This document shows positions 16,709 through 25,610 of a stretch of 64,000 bases of DNA, piece by piece (the stretch's first letter is position 1; every line of letters starts with the position of its first letter). Below the pieces are notes generated by a model. It made no database searches, was not told where the DNA came from, and saw nothing but the letters and a program-made list of their open reading frames with translations. This DNA is from CAVVEQ01 sp963802095 (lineage in GTDB: Bacteria; Chloroflexota; Anaerolineae; Anaerolineales; Anaerolineaceae): contig CAWDHI010000001.1 of the NCBI GenBank assembly GCA_963802095.1, forward strand, positions 496,001 through 560,000, given 5' to 3'. The translations under genes were made by a program, and so were the position numbers.

Positions 16709-18193
16709 ATGGAAACCACTCAGAAGCCAAAGAAAAAGTTTAGTTTTCCAACCGCTTTCACCATTTTGTTAGGTCTGATTGTAGTATTCGCCGTTTTGAC
16801 CTTTATCATTCCAGCCGGGCAATATGATTACAATGCAGAAGGCCAGCCGATCCCGGGTACTTACCATACTGTCCCACCTAATCCACAGCGATTGAAAGAC
16901 GCAATTATGGCTCCGATAAATGGAATGTATGGTATTCAGGATTCGACCGGGAACATCAATATTTACAATGATGGCGGTCTTTATGGTGCAATTGATGTGG
17001 CCTTGTTCATCCTGCTTATCGGCGGTTTCCTGGGGGTCAGCATGAAAACCGGAGCCATCGACGCGGGCATTAATTCCGTGGTTAAAAAGCTTGGCTCTCG
17101 AGGGAAGCTCTTGATCACCGTTATGATGATCATCTTCGCAGCTGGAGGGACGAGTTACGGGATGGCCGAAGAGTCTTTGGCATTCTATCCACTGATCCTG
17201 ACTGCCATGATCGCCCTGGGGTATGACGCGCTCTCCGCAGTGGCACTCATCATGCTTGGGGCAGGTATAGGTGTGTATGGATCGACCATCAACCCATTCT
17301 CGGTTGGCATCGCCTCCGGGATTGCCGGCATCCCCCTCGCGGAAGGGATCGGTTACCGGATCGTACTACTCGTGGTAGGGTCCATTATTGGAATCTTATT
17401 CGTCCGCCGTTACGCTGGTCAGGTACAAAAGGATCCCTCCAAGTCTCGCGTCGCGGATCAGAAGGAAGAGAATGAAAAGTTTTTCTTGAAGAGCGGGGGT
17501 TCAAATGAGGCGCCTGAATTGACCACACGCCGAAAAATCATTCTGACGCTATTCATGCTCTCTTTCGTGATAATGGTTGTAGGCGTAATTCCCTGGTCGG
17601 ATCTCGGAATCACGCGGATCGCCACCCGCTGGTGGTGGTTTGGTGAACTCGGGGCTCTTTTCATGGTCATGGGCATCGTTATCGGCATTGCCGGCGGTCT
17701 TGGAGAAAAGGGAACGGTCGATGCTTATATCGATGGCGCTCGCGACATGCTGGGTGTGGCGCTGGTTGTAGCTGTTGCGCGCGGGATTTCCGTGGTAATG
17801 TCGAATGGGTTGATCATAGACACCGTATTGTATTGGTGCGAACAAGCGCTTTCCGGATTAACATCGGTGGCATTCATCAACTCCATTTTCCTCCTTTATA
17901 TTCCCCTGTCGTTCCTGATTCCATCTTCTTCGGGTCTGGCGACGGTGACCATGCCGATCATGGCTCCGTTGGGAAGTTTCGCAGGTATCCCAGAGCACCT
18001 TATTGTCACAGCTTATGTGTCCGCTTCCGGACTTGTTGCCCTCATCACACCTACTTTTGCTGTGGTAACCGGGGGTCTTGCAATCGGTCGGATCAGCTTC
18101 GCGGTTTGGTGGAAATTTGTTGCAGTATTGTTCCTTATCCTGGCTGCACTGGCTATGGTTGTACTTTCCATCGGAGTTCTTGTCGGAGCGTAG
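16709..18193 (+). CDS. YfcC-family membrane transporter (probable arginine/ornithine exchanger)
   Basis: A 494-residue polytopic protein with about 12 membrane segments, of the YfcC/ArcD-like family of basic amino acid and C4-dicarboxylate carriers. The N-terminus is short and Lys-rich before TM1 (FTILLGLIVVFAVLTFIIPAGQYDY). Family-typical signatures include AAGGTSYGMAEESLAFYP, the GSTINPFSVGIASG loop and the C-terminal LIPSSSGLATVTMPIMAPLG repeat. The ATG at 16709 follows GGAGG directly; an in-frame TTG at 16697 overlaps that site and is less likely. It is followed by ornithine carbamoyltransferase and arginine deiminase, so arginine/ornithine exchange is the best guess. Confidence 0.85.
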   Translation: METTQKPKKKFSFPTAFTILLGLIVVFAVLTFIIPAGQYDYNAEGQPIPGTYHTVPPNPQRLKDAIMAPINGMYGIQDSTGNINIYNDGGLYGAIDVALFILLIGGFLGVSMKTGAIDAGINSVVKKLGSRGKLLITVMMIIFAAGGTSYGMAEESLAFYPLILTAMIALGYDALSAVALIMLGAGIGVYGSTINPFSVGIASGIAGIPLAEGIGYRIVLLVVGSIIGILFVRRYAGQVQKDPSKSRVADQKEENEKFFLKSGGSNEAPELTTRRKIILTLFMLSFVIMVVGVIPWSDLGITRIATRWWWFGELGALFMVMGIVIGIAGGLGEKGTVDAYIDGARDMLGVALVVAVARGISVVMSNGLIIDTVLYWCEQALSGLTSVAFINSIFLLYIPLSFLIPSSSGLATVTMPIMAPLGSFAGIPEHLIVTAYVSASGLVALITPTFAVVTGGLAIGRISFAVWWKFVAVLFLILAALAMVVLSIGVLVGA

Positions 18194-18275
18194 AGAAAAT
18201 TCAAATTAATGGACGAGGTTTCCAACTCGGTTTTACCTCGTTAAATAAAATCATAAGTCTAAAGGAGACAAAAAA

Positions 18276-19277
18276 ATGGCTTACAACTTACGTGATCGAA
18301 GTTTTGTCAAAGAGCTGGATTTTACCCCCGACGAATTGAAATTCTTATTAAAACTCTCAGCGGACTTGAAGGCTGCCAAGTATGGCGGTTATGAGCAGCA
18401 GAGATTGAAGGGTAAGAATATCGCCCTTATTTTTGAAAAAACCTCCACTCGAACCCGCTGCGCTTTTGAAGTAGCAGCCTACGACCAGGGGGCGCACGTC
18501 ACATACCTGGGAGCAGAGGGTTCGCAGATCGGGCATAAGGAATCCATGAAGGATACTGCCCGGGTGCTGGGTCGTATGTATGATGCGATTGAATACCGCG
18601 GATTTGCCCAGGCAACCGTCGAAACACTGGCAGAGTTCGCAGGGGTTCCTGTTTGGAATGGTCTGACCGATCAGTTCCATCCCACCCAGATGATCTGCGA
18701 TATCCTTACTATGCAGGAGCACTGCGACAAACACCTCAGCGAGATCTCTTATTGCTACCTTGGAGACGCCCGCAATAATATGGGAAACTCCCTAATGGTG
18801 ACCGGCTGCAAGCTGGGTATGGATGTCCGCCTGTGCGCGCCTAAAGCCCTTTGGCCGGATGAAGAGCTGGTTAAAACCTGCAAGAAAATCGGAGCCGAGA
18901 CTGGCGCCCGGTTGACCCTGACCGAAAGTGTTGATGAAGGAGTCAAAGGCGTCGATTATCTGTATACAGATGTGTGGGTCTCGATGGGTGAAGCCAAGGA
19001 AGTCTGGGATGAGCGCATCAAATTGCTCAAGGCATACCAGATCAACATGGATGTCGTGAAGAAAACCGGAAACCCCAATGTCAAATTCATGCACTGCCTT
19101 CCGGCTTTTCACAACCGCCAGACAAAAGTGGGTGAGGATATCTTCCAGAAGAGTGGAATGGACGGGCTGGAAGTTACCGATGAAGTATTCGAATCAGAAC
19201 GCTCGATCGTTTTCGCCCAAGCAGAAAACCGCATGCACACCATTAAAGCCATCATGGTGGCGACGCTTGGAGATTGA
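18276..19277 (+). CDS. argF: Ornithine carbamoyltransferase
   Basis: Interconverts ornithine plus carbamoyl phosphate and citrulline plus phosphate. The 333-residue product has the carbamoyl-phosphate site STRTRCAFE, the HPTQ motif (QFHPTQMICDILT), the ornithine SMG loop (WVSMGEAKEVW) and the HCLP motif (FMHCLPAFHN). Next to arginine deiminase it is expected to work catabolically, splitting citrulline (ArcB role), although sequence alone does not fix direction. AAAGGAGA precedes the ATG. No carbamate kinase gene (arcC) lies in the window. A 7-bp hairpin (ACGAGGT/ACCTCGT) sits between it and the transporter gene. Confidence 0.94.
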   Translation: MAYNLRDRSFVKELDFTPDELKFLLKLSADLKAAKYGGYEQQRLKGKNIALIFEKTSTRTRCAFEVAAYDQGAHVTYLGAEGSQIGHKESMKDTARVLGRMYDAIEYRGFAQATVETLAEFAGVPVWNGLTDQFHPTQMICDILTMQEHCDKHLSEISYCYLGDARNNMGNSLMVTGCKLGMDVRLCAPKALWPDEELVKTCKKIGAETGARLTLTESVDEGVKGVDYLYTDVWVSMGEAKEVWDERIKLLKAYQINMDVVKKTGNPNVKFMHCLPAFHNRQTKVGEDIFQKSGMDGLEVTDEVFESERSIVFAQAENRMHTIKAIMVATLGD

Positions 19278-19336
19278 TCGATTTTCTGATCAACCATCAT
19301 ATTGAATTTCTAAAAAGTTGGAAAGGAAATTATAAA

Positions 19337-20608
19337 ATGGCAAAATTTGGTGTCAATTCAGAAGTAGGTAAACTCCACAAGGTGATCGTCCATCGCCCGG
19401 ATCTCAGCTTGAAACGATTAACCCCATCCAATCACGACGAACTCTTATATGACGACGTAATTTGGGTGGAACGTGCCCAATGGGAACACGACCAGTTCGT
19501 GAAGGCGATGCGGGACCGAGGAATTGAGGTGTTCTACCACCTTGACCTGCTCGGGGAAGCGTTAAAAGCTTCGGATAGCGGACGTAAAGGGGTGATCGAA
19601 TTGGTTGCCTCGGAATTCACCGTAGGGTGGTCGCTGGTAGACGAAGTCCGTGCATTCCTTTGGAAGATGCCAGCAGAAGTATTGGCCAAACACCTGGTGG
19701 GTGGTTTGACCTTCGGCGAAATGGTTGCGTTGGGGTTTGACCAGGCCAAATACCGCCAGATCTCCCTCGGCGCAGCCGCGGTGGATGATCCGGGTTACTT
19801 TGTCCTACCCCCGGTGCCAAACACCCTCTTCCAGCGCGACCCGTCTTGCTGGATGTACAACGGGGTCTCGGTTAACCCGATGTTCTGGCCTGCCCGAAGA
19901 CGGGAAGCTCTGAATATGCTGGCGATTTACCGCTATCATCCCATGTTCCAGGAAGCCGGATTCGAATTCTGGTACCCTGACCAGGAAGATGATGGAGGAT
20001 TTAATGTCCAGGGTTTTGGCAGGGCATCCATGGAAGGCGGCGACGTGATGCCGATCGGTTATGGAACGGTTGCGATCGGGATGAGTGAGCGGACCTCAGG
20101 ACGGATGATCGAATTAATCGCGAAAAAGCTCTTTGAAAAAGGTGCTGCTGAACGGGTGATCGTCGCGTTGATGACCAAAGACCGGGCTCATATGCACCTG
20201 GATACCGTCTTTACCTTGCTCGACCGCGATGTTGCCACCGCATATCCGAGCGTGGTCAATAATATCCGCGCCATCAGCCTGCGCCCAGGCGCAAAACCCG
20301 GAGATTTCCGGGTGACGGAAGAGAAAAGTTTCCTGGCTGCCATGGCAGATGCTCTCAAGGTACCCAAGTTGAATATGGTTGAGACCGGCGGAGACGAGTA
20401 CCAGGCGCAGCGAGAGCAGTGGGATGATGCCAATAATACGGTTGCCCTTGAACCCGGGGTGGTCGTCGCTTACGAACGAAATACTTTCACGATCAGCAAG
20501 ATGCGCGAAGCCGGCGTGGAAGTCGTCACGATCGCCGGCTTCGAGCTTGGCAAAGGCCGCGGCGGGGGTCACTGCATGACCTGCCCGATCCTGAGGGACA
20601 GTATCTAG
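19337..20608 (+). CDS. arcA: Arginine deiminase
   Basis: Hydrolyses arginine to citrulline and ammonia, the first step of the deiminase pathway. The 423-residue protein shows the guanidino-modifying-enzyme active site: FQRDPSCWMYNGV, the acidic loop around MEGGDVM, catalytic His in HMHLDTVFT, and the nucleophilic Cys in the C-terminal GRGGGHCMTCPI. The ATG at 19337 follows AAAGGAAA; the frame is open further upstream, but that part overlaps argF and has no family match. With the transporter and OTC it forms an arc-type unit lacking only carbamate kinase. Confidence 0.95.
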   Translation: MAKFGVNSEVGKLHKVIVHRPDLSLKRLTPSNHDELLYDDVIWVERAQWEHDQFVKAMRDRGIEVFYHLDLLGEALKASDSGRKGVIELVASEFTVGWSLVDEVRAFLWKMPAEVLAKHLVGGLTFGEMVALGFDQAKYRQISLGAAAVDDPGYFVLPPVPNTLFQRDPSCWMYNGVSVNPMFWPARRREALNMLAIYRYHPMFQEAGFEFWYPDQEDDGGFNVQGFGRASMEGGDVMPIGYGTVAIGMSERTSGRMIELIAKKLFEKGAAERVIVALMTKDRAHMHLDTVFTLLDRDVATAYPSVVNNIRAISLRPGAKPGDFRVTEEKSFLAAMADALKVPKLNMVETGGDEYQAQREQWDDANNTVALEPGVVVAYERNTFTISKMREAGVEVVTIAGFELGKGRGGGHCMTCPILRDSI

Positions 20609-20652
20609 AAAAAAGATACCAATAGGTTCATCTTTATTAGCAGAATAATTAT

Positions 20653-20691
20653 CCTTTGGTGGGAGTGAAGCAGGAATACTCACACCAAAGG
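20653..20691 (+). terminator. Stem-loop after arcA
   Basis: A 9-bp perfect stem CCTTTGGTG/CACCAAAGG, with further GGAGT/ACTC complementarity inside. No T-run follows, so it may stabilise mRNA or attenuate rather than end transcription fully. Confidence 0.45.
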
Positions 20692-20731
20692 AAGCAGCAA
20701 GTTGTTTCGGTGACATTAAGGAAAGCCAAGC

Positions 20732-21451
20732 ATGTTTTTTGCTGTAGTTTGGGGAGGATTGGCAGCTGGCGCTCTATTAATTGGTTATTTTTTGGCCAGG
20801 CGCGGGTTGCCAAAGATGGTTACCGGTTTGATCATGGGGATTGGTGCCGGTGCATTGATTGGTGCCATTGCTTATGAACTGGTGCCTGAAACAGCTCTGG
20901 ATAAATGGGGGATGGGGGTGGTTTTTGCACTGGGTGCTCTCACCTTTTTCTTTGGAGATTGGCTTATCGATCGAAGAGGCGGCGCGAATCGGAAAGGTAT
21001 TTCTGTCAGCAAGGAAAGTGGATCTGGTGCGGCCATTTTTATTGGTACTATTCTCGATGCCATTCCTGAATCCATCATTCTAGGGATGAGTGTCGCGCTT
21101 GGCGGAGTCATCAATGCAGCCATCCTGGCGGCGGTTTTTATATCAAATCTACCGGAAGGTGCAGCGGGTACGATCAACCTCAAAGCCGCAGGCTATTCAC
21201 AGAAACGGATCTTCTGGATGTGGATGGTCCTGGTGATCAGTTCAGCCGCCTGTGCGGGGTTAGGGTATTACTTGATCCTTAATTCACCCGGGGCAGATGG
21301 AAAATATGCCCAGGCTTTTGCTGCAGGTGCGATGCTGACCATGCTGACAGATGCCATGATCCCGGAGGCGTTTGAGCATGGTGGAATGTTCACAGGACTT
21401 TTCACTGTGATGGGATTTCTTTTTGCAGCCATCTTATCGATTGCACAATGA
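20732..21451 (+). CDS. ZIP family divalent metal transporter
   Basis: A 239-residue membrane protein with about 8 hydrophobic segments. ZIP signatures are in AIPESIILGMSVALGG and FISNLPEGAAGTINLKAAG. In ZupT-type proteins the latter motif reads HNIPEG; here the metal-ligand histidine is replaced by Ser (SNLPEG), a variant I recall in another ZIP subgroup. Metal specificity therefore cannot be assigned. AAGGAAAG precedes the ATG. It sits between arcA and the PPK2 gene cluster on the same strand. Confidence 0.8.
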   Translation: MFFAVVWGGLAAGALLIGYFLARRGLPKMVTGLIMGIGAGALIGAIAYELVPETALDKWGMGVVFALGALTFFFGDWLIDRRGGANRKGISVSKESGSGAAIFIGTILDAIPESIILGMSVALGGVINAAILAAVFISNLPEGAAGTINLKAAGYSQKRIFWMWMVLVISSAACAGLGYYLILNSPGADGKYAQAFAAGAMLTMLTDAMIPEAFEHGGMFTGLFTVMGFLFAAILSIAQ

Positions 21452-21543
21452 AGGATGAACCACTAAGGTGGACTGATTATTAACTCTCTGATGGATTTGA
21501 ATCCAAACTTTGAGTGACCAACAACAAAGGAATGGAGGTAGCT

Positions 21544-21600
21544 ATGTCAAAAGATAAAGATAAGAAATCGAAAAAGAAAGATAAGAAGAATAAAAAATAA
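21544..21600 (+). CDS. Lys-rich micro-ORF 1 (18 aa)
   Basis: Encodes MSKDKDKKSKKKDKKNKK, preceded by a good ribosome-binding site (AATGGAGGTAGCT). It has almost the same N-terminus as the next micro-ORF and as the PPK2 protein (MSKDKKKKK). Composition is only Lys, Asp, Ser and Asn after the start. It may be a real small protein, a translated leader, or a relic of tandem duplication of the ppk2 start. Expression is not shown by sequence. Confidence 0.5.
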   Translation: MSKDKDKKSKKKDKKNKK

Positions 21601-21648
21601 GTTTGATATTCAATTAGATTAATTTCATATTTGAAAAAGGAGGCAACC

Positions 21649-21723
21649 ATGTCAAAAGATAAAGAAAAGAAATCAAAGAAGAAAGACAAGAAAGACAAGA
21701 AAGACAAGAAGAAGAAAGGGTAA
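21649..21723 (+). CDS. Lys-rich micro-ORF 2 (24 aa)
   Basis: Encodes MSKDKEKKSKKKDKKDKK followed by DKKKKG, with a strong ribosome-binding site AAAAAGGAGG before the ATG. It contains KKD units repeated in tandem. It lies between micro-ORF 1 and ppk2, each with its own ribosome-binding site and a gap of about 50 nt. Its function is unknown. Confidence 0.5.
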   Translation: MSKDKEKKSKKKDKKDKKDKKKKG

Positions 21724-21771
21724 TTTTTAGTTTCCCAGAGATTGAATATGGATTGAAGAAGCGAGGTAACT

Positions 21772-22653
21772 ATGTCGAAAGATAAAAAGAAGAAAAAGTT
21801 CGGAAAAGAAAAGAAATTTGAAGATGCGCAGCTTGAGGGCGCTGTTTTAACTGAAACGACAGTTCCAGGTGAACCTCTCCCTAGAATGAAAAAGAAGGAT
21901 TTTGAAAAAGAGCTGGAACCCCTACAAGTTGAGCTGGTCAAACTCCAGGAGTGGGTCAAAGACAAAGGCGCCAAGATCTGCGTGATATTCGAAGGCCGGG
22001 ATACCGCAGGAAAAGGCGGTGTCATTCGATCTATCACTGAGAGAGTCAGCCCACGTGTTTTCAGGGTTGTTGCCTTGACCGCACCCACTGAGCGGGAAAA
22101 ATCACAGATGTATTTCCAGCGGTATATGGTGCACCTGCCCGCAGCCGGGGAGGTAGTCCTTTTTGACCGCAGTTGGTACAACCGCGCCAATGTGGAGCGG
22201 GTGATGGGTTTCACACCCAAAGAACAGGTTGAAAGATTCTTGAAATATACACCTCCGACTGAGCGGGTTATCAGCGAATCCGGGATCATCTTGATCAAAT
22301 ACTGGCTGGAAGTCAGTATGGAAGAGCAGGCGAAACGATTCGCGGAACGCAATGAGGATTATAAAAAGATCTGGAAACTCAGCCCGATGGACCTGGAAGC
22401 GCAAGCCCGCTGGTACGATTATTCAAGGGCGCGGGATGCCATGTTCGCCGCTACGGATACCAAAGAAAATTCCTGGTATGTTGTTGATTCAAACGACCAG
22501 CGAAGAGGCCGGTTAAATTGTATTTCGCATCTTCTCAGCCTGATCCCCTACGAAGAGGTGCCACACGAAAAGATCAAGTTCCCGAAAAAACAATCCAAAG
22601 GAAACTATGTTGAACCGGATTATCCCTACAAACGGGTGCCCGTGAAATACTGA
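21772..22653 (+). CDS. ppk2: Polyphosphate kinase 2 family protein
   Basis: Transfers phosphate from polyphosphate to nucleoside di- or monophosphates. The 293-residue protein carries a single PPK2 domain with Walker A (FEGRDTAGKGGVI), a conserved YFQRYMVHLP lid region and the Walker B motif VVLFDRSWYNRA. The first 15 residues are Lys-rich (MSKDKKKKKFGKEKK) and match the two upstream micro-ORFs. A GCGAGGT ribosome-binding site precedes the ATG. It is 17 nt upstream of the P-type ATPase gene and probably co-transcribed with it. Whether it is class I (NDP) or II/III (NMP) cannot be decided here. Confidence 0.92.
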   Translation: MSKDKKKKKFGKEKKFEDAQLEGAVLTETTVPGEPLPRMKKKDFEKELEPLQVELVKLQEWVKDKGAKICVIFEGRDTAGKGGVIRSITERVSPRVFRVVALTAPTEREKSQMYFQRYMVHLPAAGEVVLFDRSWYNRANVERVMGFTPKEQVERFLKYTPPTERVISESGIILIKYWLEVSMEEQAKRFAERNEDYKKIWKLSPMDLEAQARWYDYSRARDAMFAATDTKENSWYVVDSNDQRRGRLNCISHLLSLIPYEEVPHEKIKFPKKQSKGNYVEPDYPYKRVPVKY

Positions 22654-22670
22654 AAGAAAGGAAGATAAAT

Positions 22671-25388
22671 ATGGCTGAAAACATTACGCCACAAAAATGG
22701 TACAGCATGACCGAGGAAGAAGTAGCCTCAAATCTGAAAGTCGATCCAAAAGTTGGCCTTAGCAGCACTGAAGCTGAATCCAGGTTGAAACAATATGGAC
22801 CAAACCAACTTGCGGAAAAGAAAAAGGAACCTGGTTGGCAAGCATTTCTCCGCCAGTATAAGGATTTCATGCAGATCCTTTTACTCGGAGCGGCAGTCGT
22901 AAATCAATTGTTCACCGGAGAATCCGGAACAACCGCGGTCCTCGTCATCCTGACAATATTTAATGCAATTTTAGGATTACGCGGAGAATCCAAGGCTGAA
23001 GCTAGTATGGCCGCATTGTCAAAAACGATGAAAAGTATCACCCGGGTCAGACGGGATGGCGATGCGAAGGAGATCGAAGCCGAAGGACTTGTACCTGGTG
23101 ATATTGTACTGATGGAAGCCGGCAATTTGGTCCCTGCTGACGGTCGTCTTTTTGTGGCAGCCACAATGGAGATTGAGGAGGCTGCCCTTACAGGTGAAAG
23201 CGTCGCAACACTTAAGGACGTTTCAGTTATCACCAAGCTCGAAGTTCCCCTAGGCGATCGCATCAATATGGCTTTCATGAATACATCGGTCACCCGCGGC
23301 CGCGGTGAAATGATCGTCACCACCACCGGTATGAACACCGAAATGGGGCACATCGCCGACCTGTTGAATAAAACCGATGCCGATAAAACCCCCCTGCAAA
23401 AACAATTGGACCGGCTGACGATCATCATAGCTAGTCTTGCAGGGCTGGCGTTCGTTCTCATGATCATACTAGGGCTTCGCAATGGTCAAACGCTTGATGC
23501 CATTTTCATTTCCGGCATTGCCCTGGCGGTTGCAGCAATTCCAACCGGGCTTCCAGCAGTTGTTACTACGATGTACTCAATGGGTGTACGCGCACTTTCT
23601 GAACAGAATGCAATTGTGAAACGACTTCCATCAGTGGAAACGTTGGGATCCGTCTCTGCCATTTGCTCGGATAAGACCGGAACATTGACCCTGAATAAAA
23701 TGACTGCGCGAGAATTTTATGTTCCCGGCCAAAATCATTACAAGGTCACTGGAGAAGGTTATAGTACCGAAGGGCAACTCTTGCATGATGGTGGTGCAAA
23801 GATCGACCTGGATGAAATTATGTTACCGATGGCGCTATGTTCAGATGCCCGGCTGGATGGAGAAGCCTTGATCGGGGATCCTACAGAAGGCGCGTTGATC
23901 GTGCTAGCAGCCAAAGGTGGGATTGACCTGGAAGGTGCAAAGAAACAATATCCGCGTGTTGCGGAAGTGCCATTTGACAGCGACTATAAATTCATGGCCA
24001 CATTCCACAATATGACAAATGCCAAGGGAAAGCCAGTAATTCGCTGTATTGTAAAGGGAGCGCCGGATGTATTGATCGCAAGAACAGGATCCTATTGGTT
24101 ACCTGGTGGGGAAATCAAACCTGTAACAGAAGACAACAAGAAAATTGCTTTGGAAGTAAATGAAAACATTGCAAAATCAGGCGAACGCGTCATGGTTATT
24201 GCCCGCCGCGATTTCGAACCTTCAAACTTTGATCCAAAAGCAAAACTCATAGACCTGGTAAAAGAATTGACCATTCTCGCGATGGTAGGCATTGTGGATC
24301 CTCCCAGGACTGAAGCCAAAGATGCGATTGCTAAATGTCACAGCGCTGGAATCCAGGTGCGAATGATCACCGGCGACCATGCTGTTACAGCAGCGGCCAT
24401 CGGACACGAACTGGGGATAGAAGGTAGGGCGCTTACCGGAGCTGAATTCGCAGCGATTCCTGATGAGGAATTGAAGAAACAATTGAATGAGATTGGCGTT
24501 GTTGCTCGCGTATCACCGGAAGACAAGATCCGGTTGGTTACGATGCTCCAACAAATGGGAAACATCGTTGCAATGACCGGTGATGGCGTGAATGATGCTC
24601 CAGCGTTGAAGAAGGCCGATATCGGCGTGGCGATGGGGATCACCGGGACTGAAGTATCCAAAGGCGCAGCGGTGATGATCCTTACCGACGATAACTTCGC
24701 AACGATTGTCAAAGCAGTGGAATACGGACGACACATCTATAACAATTTGTCAAATTTCGTCCGTTTCCAGATGGCACAGCTTTCTGCGTTTATCCTAAGC
24801 TATTTACTGGCAGCTTATTTTGTTGTGCTTGGGGGTACACCTTTCGCCCCCTTTGTTGTGATCTTTCTGAACTTCCTGATCACAGTCCCCTTAGCAGTTG
24901 CTCTTGGTTTTGATAAACCAGCAACTGACTTGATGAAACACAGCCCTCGACCATTAAAACAGCCGATACTGAAAAGCTCCCAATGGATGCGGATCGCGCT
25001 GATTGGACTCCTAACAGCTGTTGCGGTTGTTTGGTCTGAATTTGCTTATCAGGATATAGACCCAATCATCGCTGCTACAATGGGTTTTGTTGTATTCAGT
25101 TTAATGAGTGTTGCTATGGGTTTAAGTGCCCGAAGTGAAACGAAAACCGCGTTTAATCGGGATATCTTTGTCGATAAGAATCAACTCATGCTTTACGGAT
25201 TGGCACTTGCCGTGACATATTTGTCAACGGAGTTGGGTTTTCTCCAGAAGATGTTGGGATTAACTTCACTCGAAAGAAATGAATGGTGGATTTGCATAGG
25301 ATTTGCGATCGCGCTTCTTGTCGTAGATGAGATCATCAAAGTTTTTCTACGCAGGAGTATTAATCGCAAGGAGAGCAAAGCAGCATAA
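22671..25388 (+). CDS. P2-type cation-transporting ATPase with atypical ion-binding residues
   Basis: A 905-residue P-type ATPase: N-terminal cation_ATPase_N domain, actuator TGES (174-177), phosphorylation site CSDKTGT (Asp334), the KGAPD nucleotide-binding region, hinge motif MTGDGVNDAPALKKADIG and a six-helix C-terminal part. The architecture is that of SERCA/PMR-like type II pumps. Two Ca2+ ligands typical of these pumps differ: the TM4 motif PEGLP is PTGLP (291-295), and TM6 reads NFLITVPLAVALG where NLVTDGLP is usual, losing the acidic residue. Ca2+ may therefore not be the transported ion. AAAGGAAG precedes the ATG. Confidence 0.9.
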   Translation: MAENITPQKWYSMTEEEVASNLKVDPKVGLSSTEAESRLKQYGPNQLAEKKKEPGWQAFLRQYKDFMQILLLGAAVVNQLFTGESGTTAVLVILTIFNAILGLRGESKAEASMAALSKTMKSITRVRRDGDAKEIEAEGLVPGDIVLMEAGNLVPADGRLFVAATMEIEEAALTGESVATLKDVSVITKLEVPLGDRINMAFMNTSVTRGRGEMIVTTTGMNTEMGHIADLLNKTDADKTPLQKQLDRLTIIIASLAGLAFVLMIILGLRNGQTLDAIFISGIALAVAAIPTGLPAVVTTMYSMGVRALSEQNAIVKRLPSVETLGSVSAICSDKTGTLTLNKMTAREFYVPGQNHYKVTGEGYSTEGQLLHDGGAKIDLDEIMLPMALCSDARLDGEALIGDPTEGALIVLAAKGGIDLEGAKKQYPRVAEVPFDSDYKFMATFHNMTNAKGKPVIRCIVKGAPDVLIARTGSYWLPGGEIKPVTEDNKKIALEVNENIAKSGERVMVIARRDFEPSNFDPKAKLIDLVKELTILAMVGIVDPPRTEAKDAIAKCHSAGIQVRMITGDHAVTAAAIGHELGIEGRALTGAEFAAIPDEELKKQLNEIGVVARVSPEDKIRLVTMLQQMGNIVAMTGDGVNDAPALKKADIGVAMGITGTEVSKGAAVMILTDDNFATIVKAVEYGRHIYNNLSNFVRFQMAQLSAFILSYLLAAYFVVLGGTPFAPFVVIFLNFLITVPLAVALGFDKPATDLMKHSPRPLKQPILKSSQWMRIALIGLLTAVAVVWSEFAYQDIDPIIAATMGFVVFSLMSVAMGLSARSETKTAFNRDIFVDKNQLMLYGLALAVTYLSTELGFLQKMLGLTSLERNEWWICIGFAIALLVVDEIIKVFLRRSINRKESKAA

Positions 25389-25423
25389 AAATTATCTCCG
25401 ATTAAGGGTATTTTGAACGATAA

Positions 25424-25457
25424 CAGTTCTCTGGGGATAACCTTCTCCAGAGAACTG
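25424..25457 (+). terminator. Strong hairpin after the P-type ATPase gene
   Basis: An 11-bp perfect stem CAGTTCTCTGG/CCAGAGAACTG with a 12-nt loop, 35 nt after the ATPase stop. The downstream sequence is AT-rich without a clean T-run. It likely marks the end of the inserted gene block before atpD. Confidence 0.55.
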
Positions 25458-25529
25458 CAATTAATTGTTCGAGGTGTCAATTGTGAGAAGCAGGAATGTA
25501 ATACAGGGAAATGAAAAATACCAATAAGG

Positions 25530-25535
25530 TATAAT
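25530..25535 (+). promoter_or_regulatory. -10 box upstream of atpD-atpC-mreB
   Basis: TATAAT about 75 nt before the atpD start, downstream of the hairpin. No good -35 is visible. A separate promoter is expected because the beta/epsilon genes are detached from alpha/gamma. Confidence 0.35.
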
Positions 25536-25610
25536 CGGGTAATTCAAAACGAAATATTTATTAATTCTTGGAAAAAACTTTCGCAACGACAAATAAAGCC
25601 AGGATAGGTA

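Noticed and set aside
21480..22352. Long minus-strand open frame opposite ppk2
   Set aside because: Ser/Phe-rich translation is the mirror of the Lys-rich starts and the PPK2 coding strand; no ribosome-binding site or homology.
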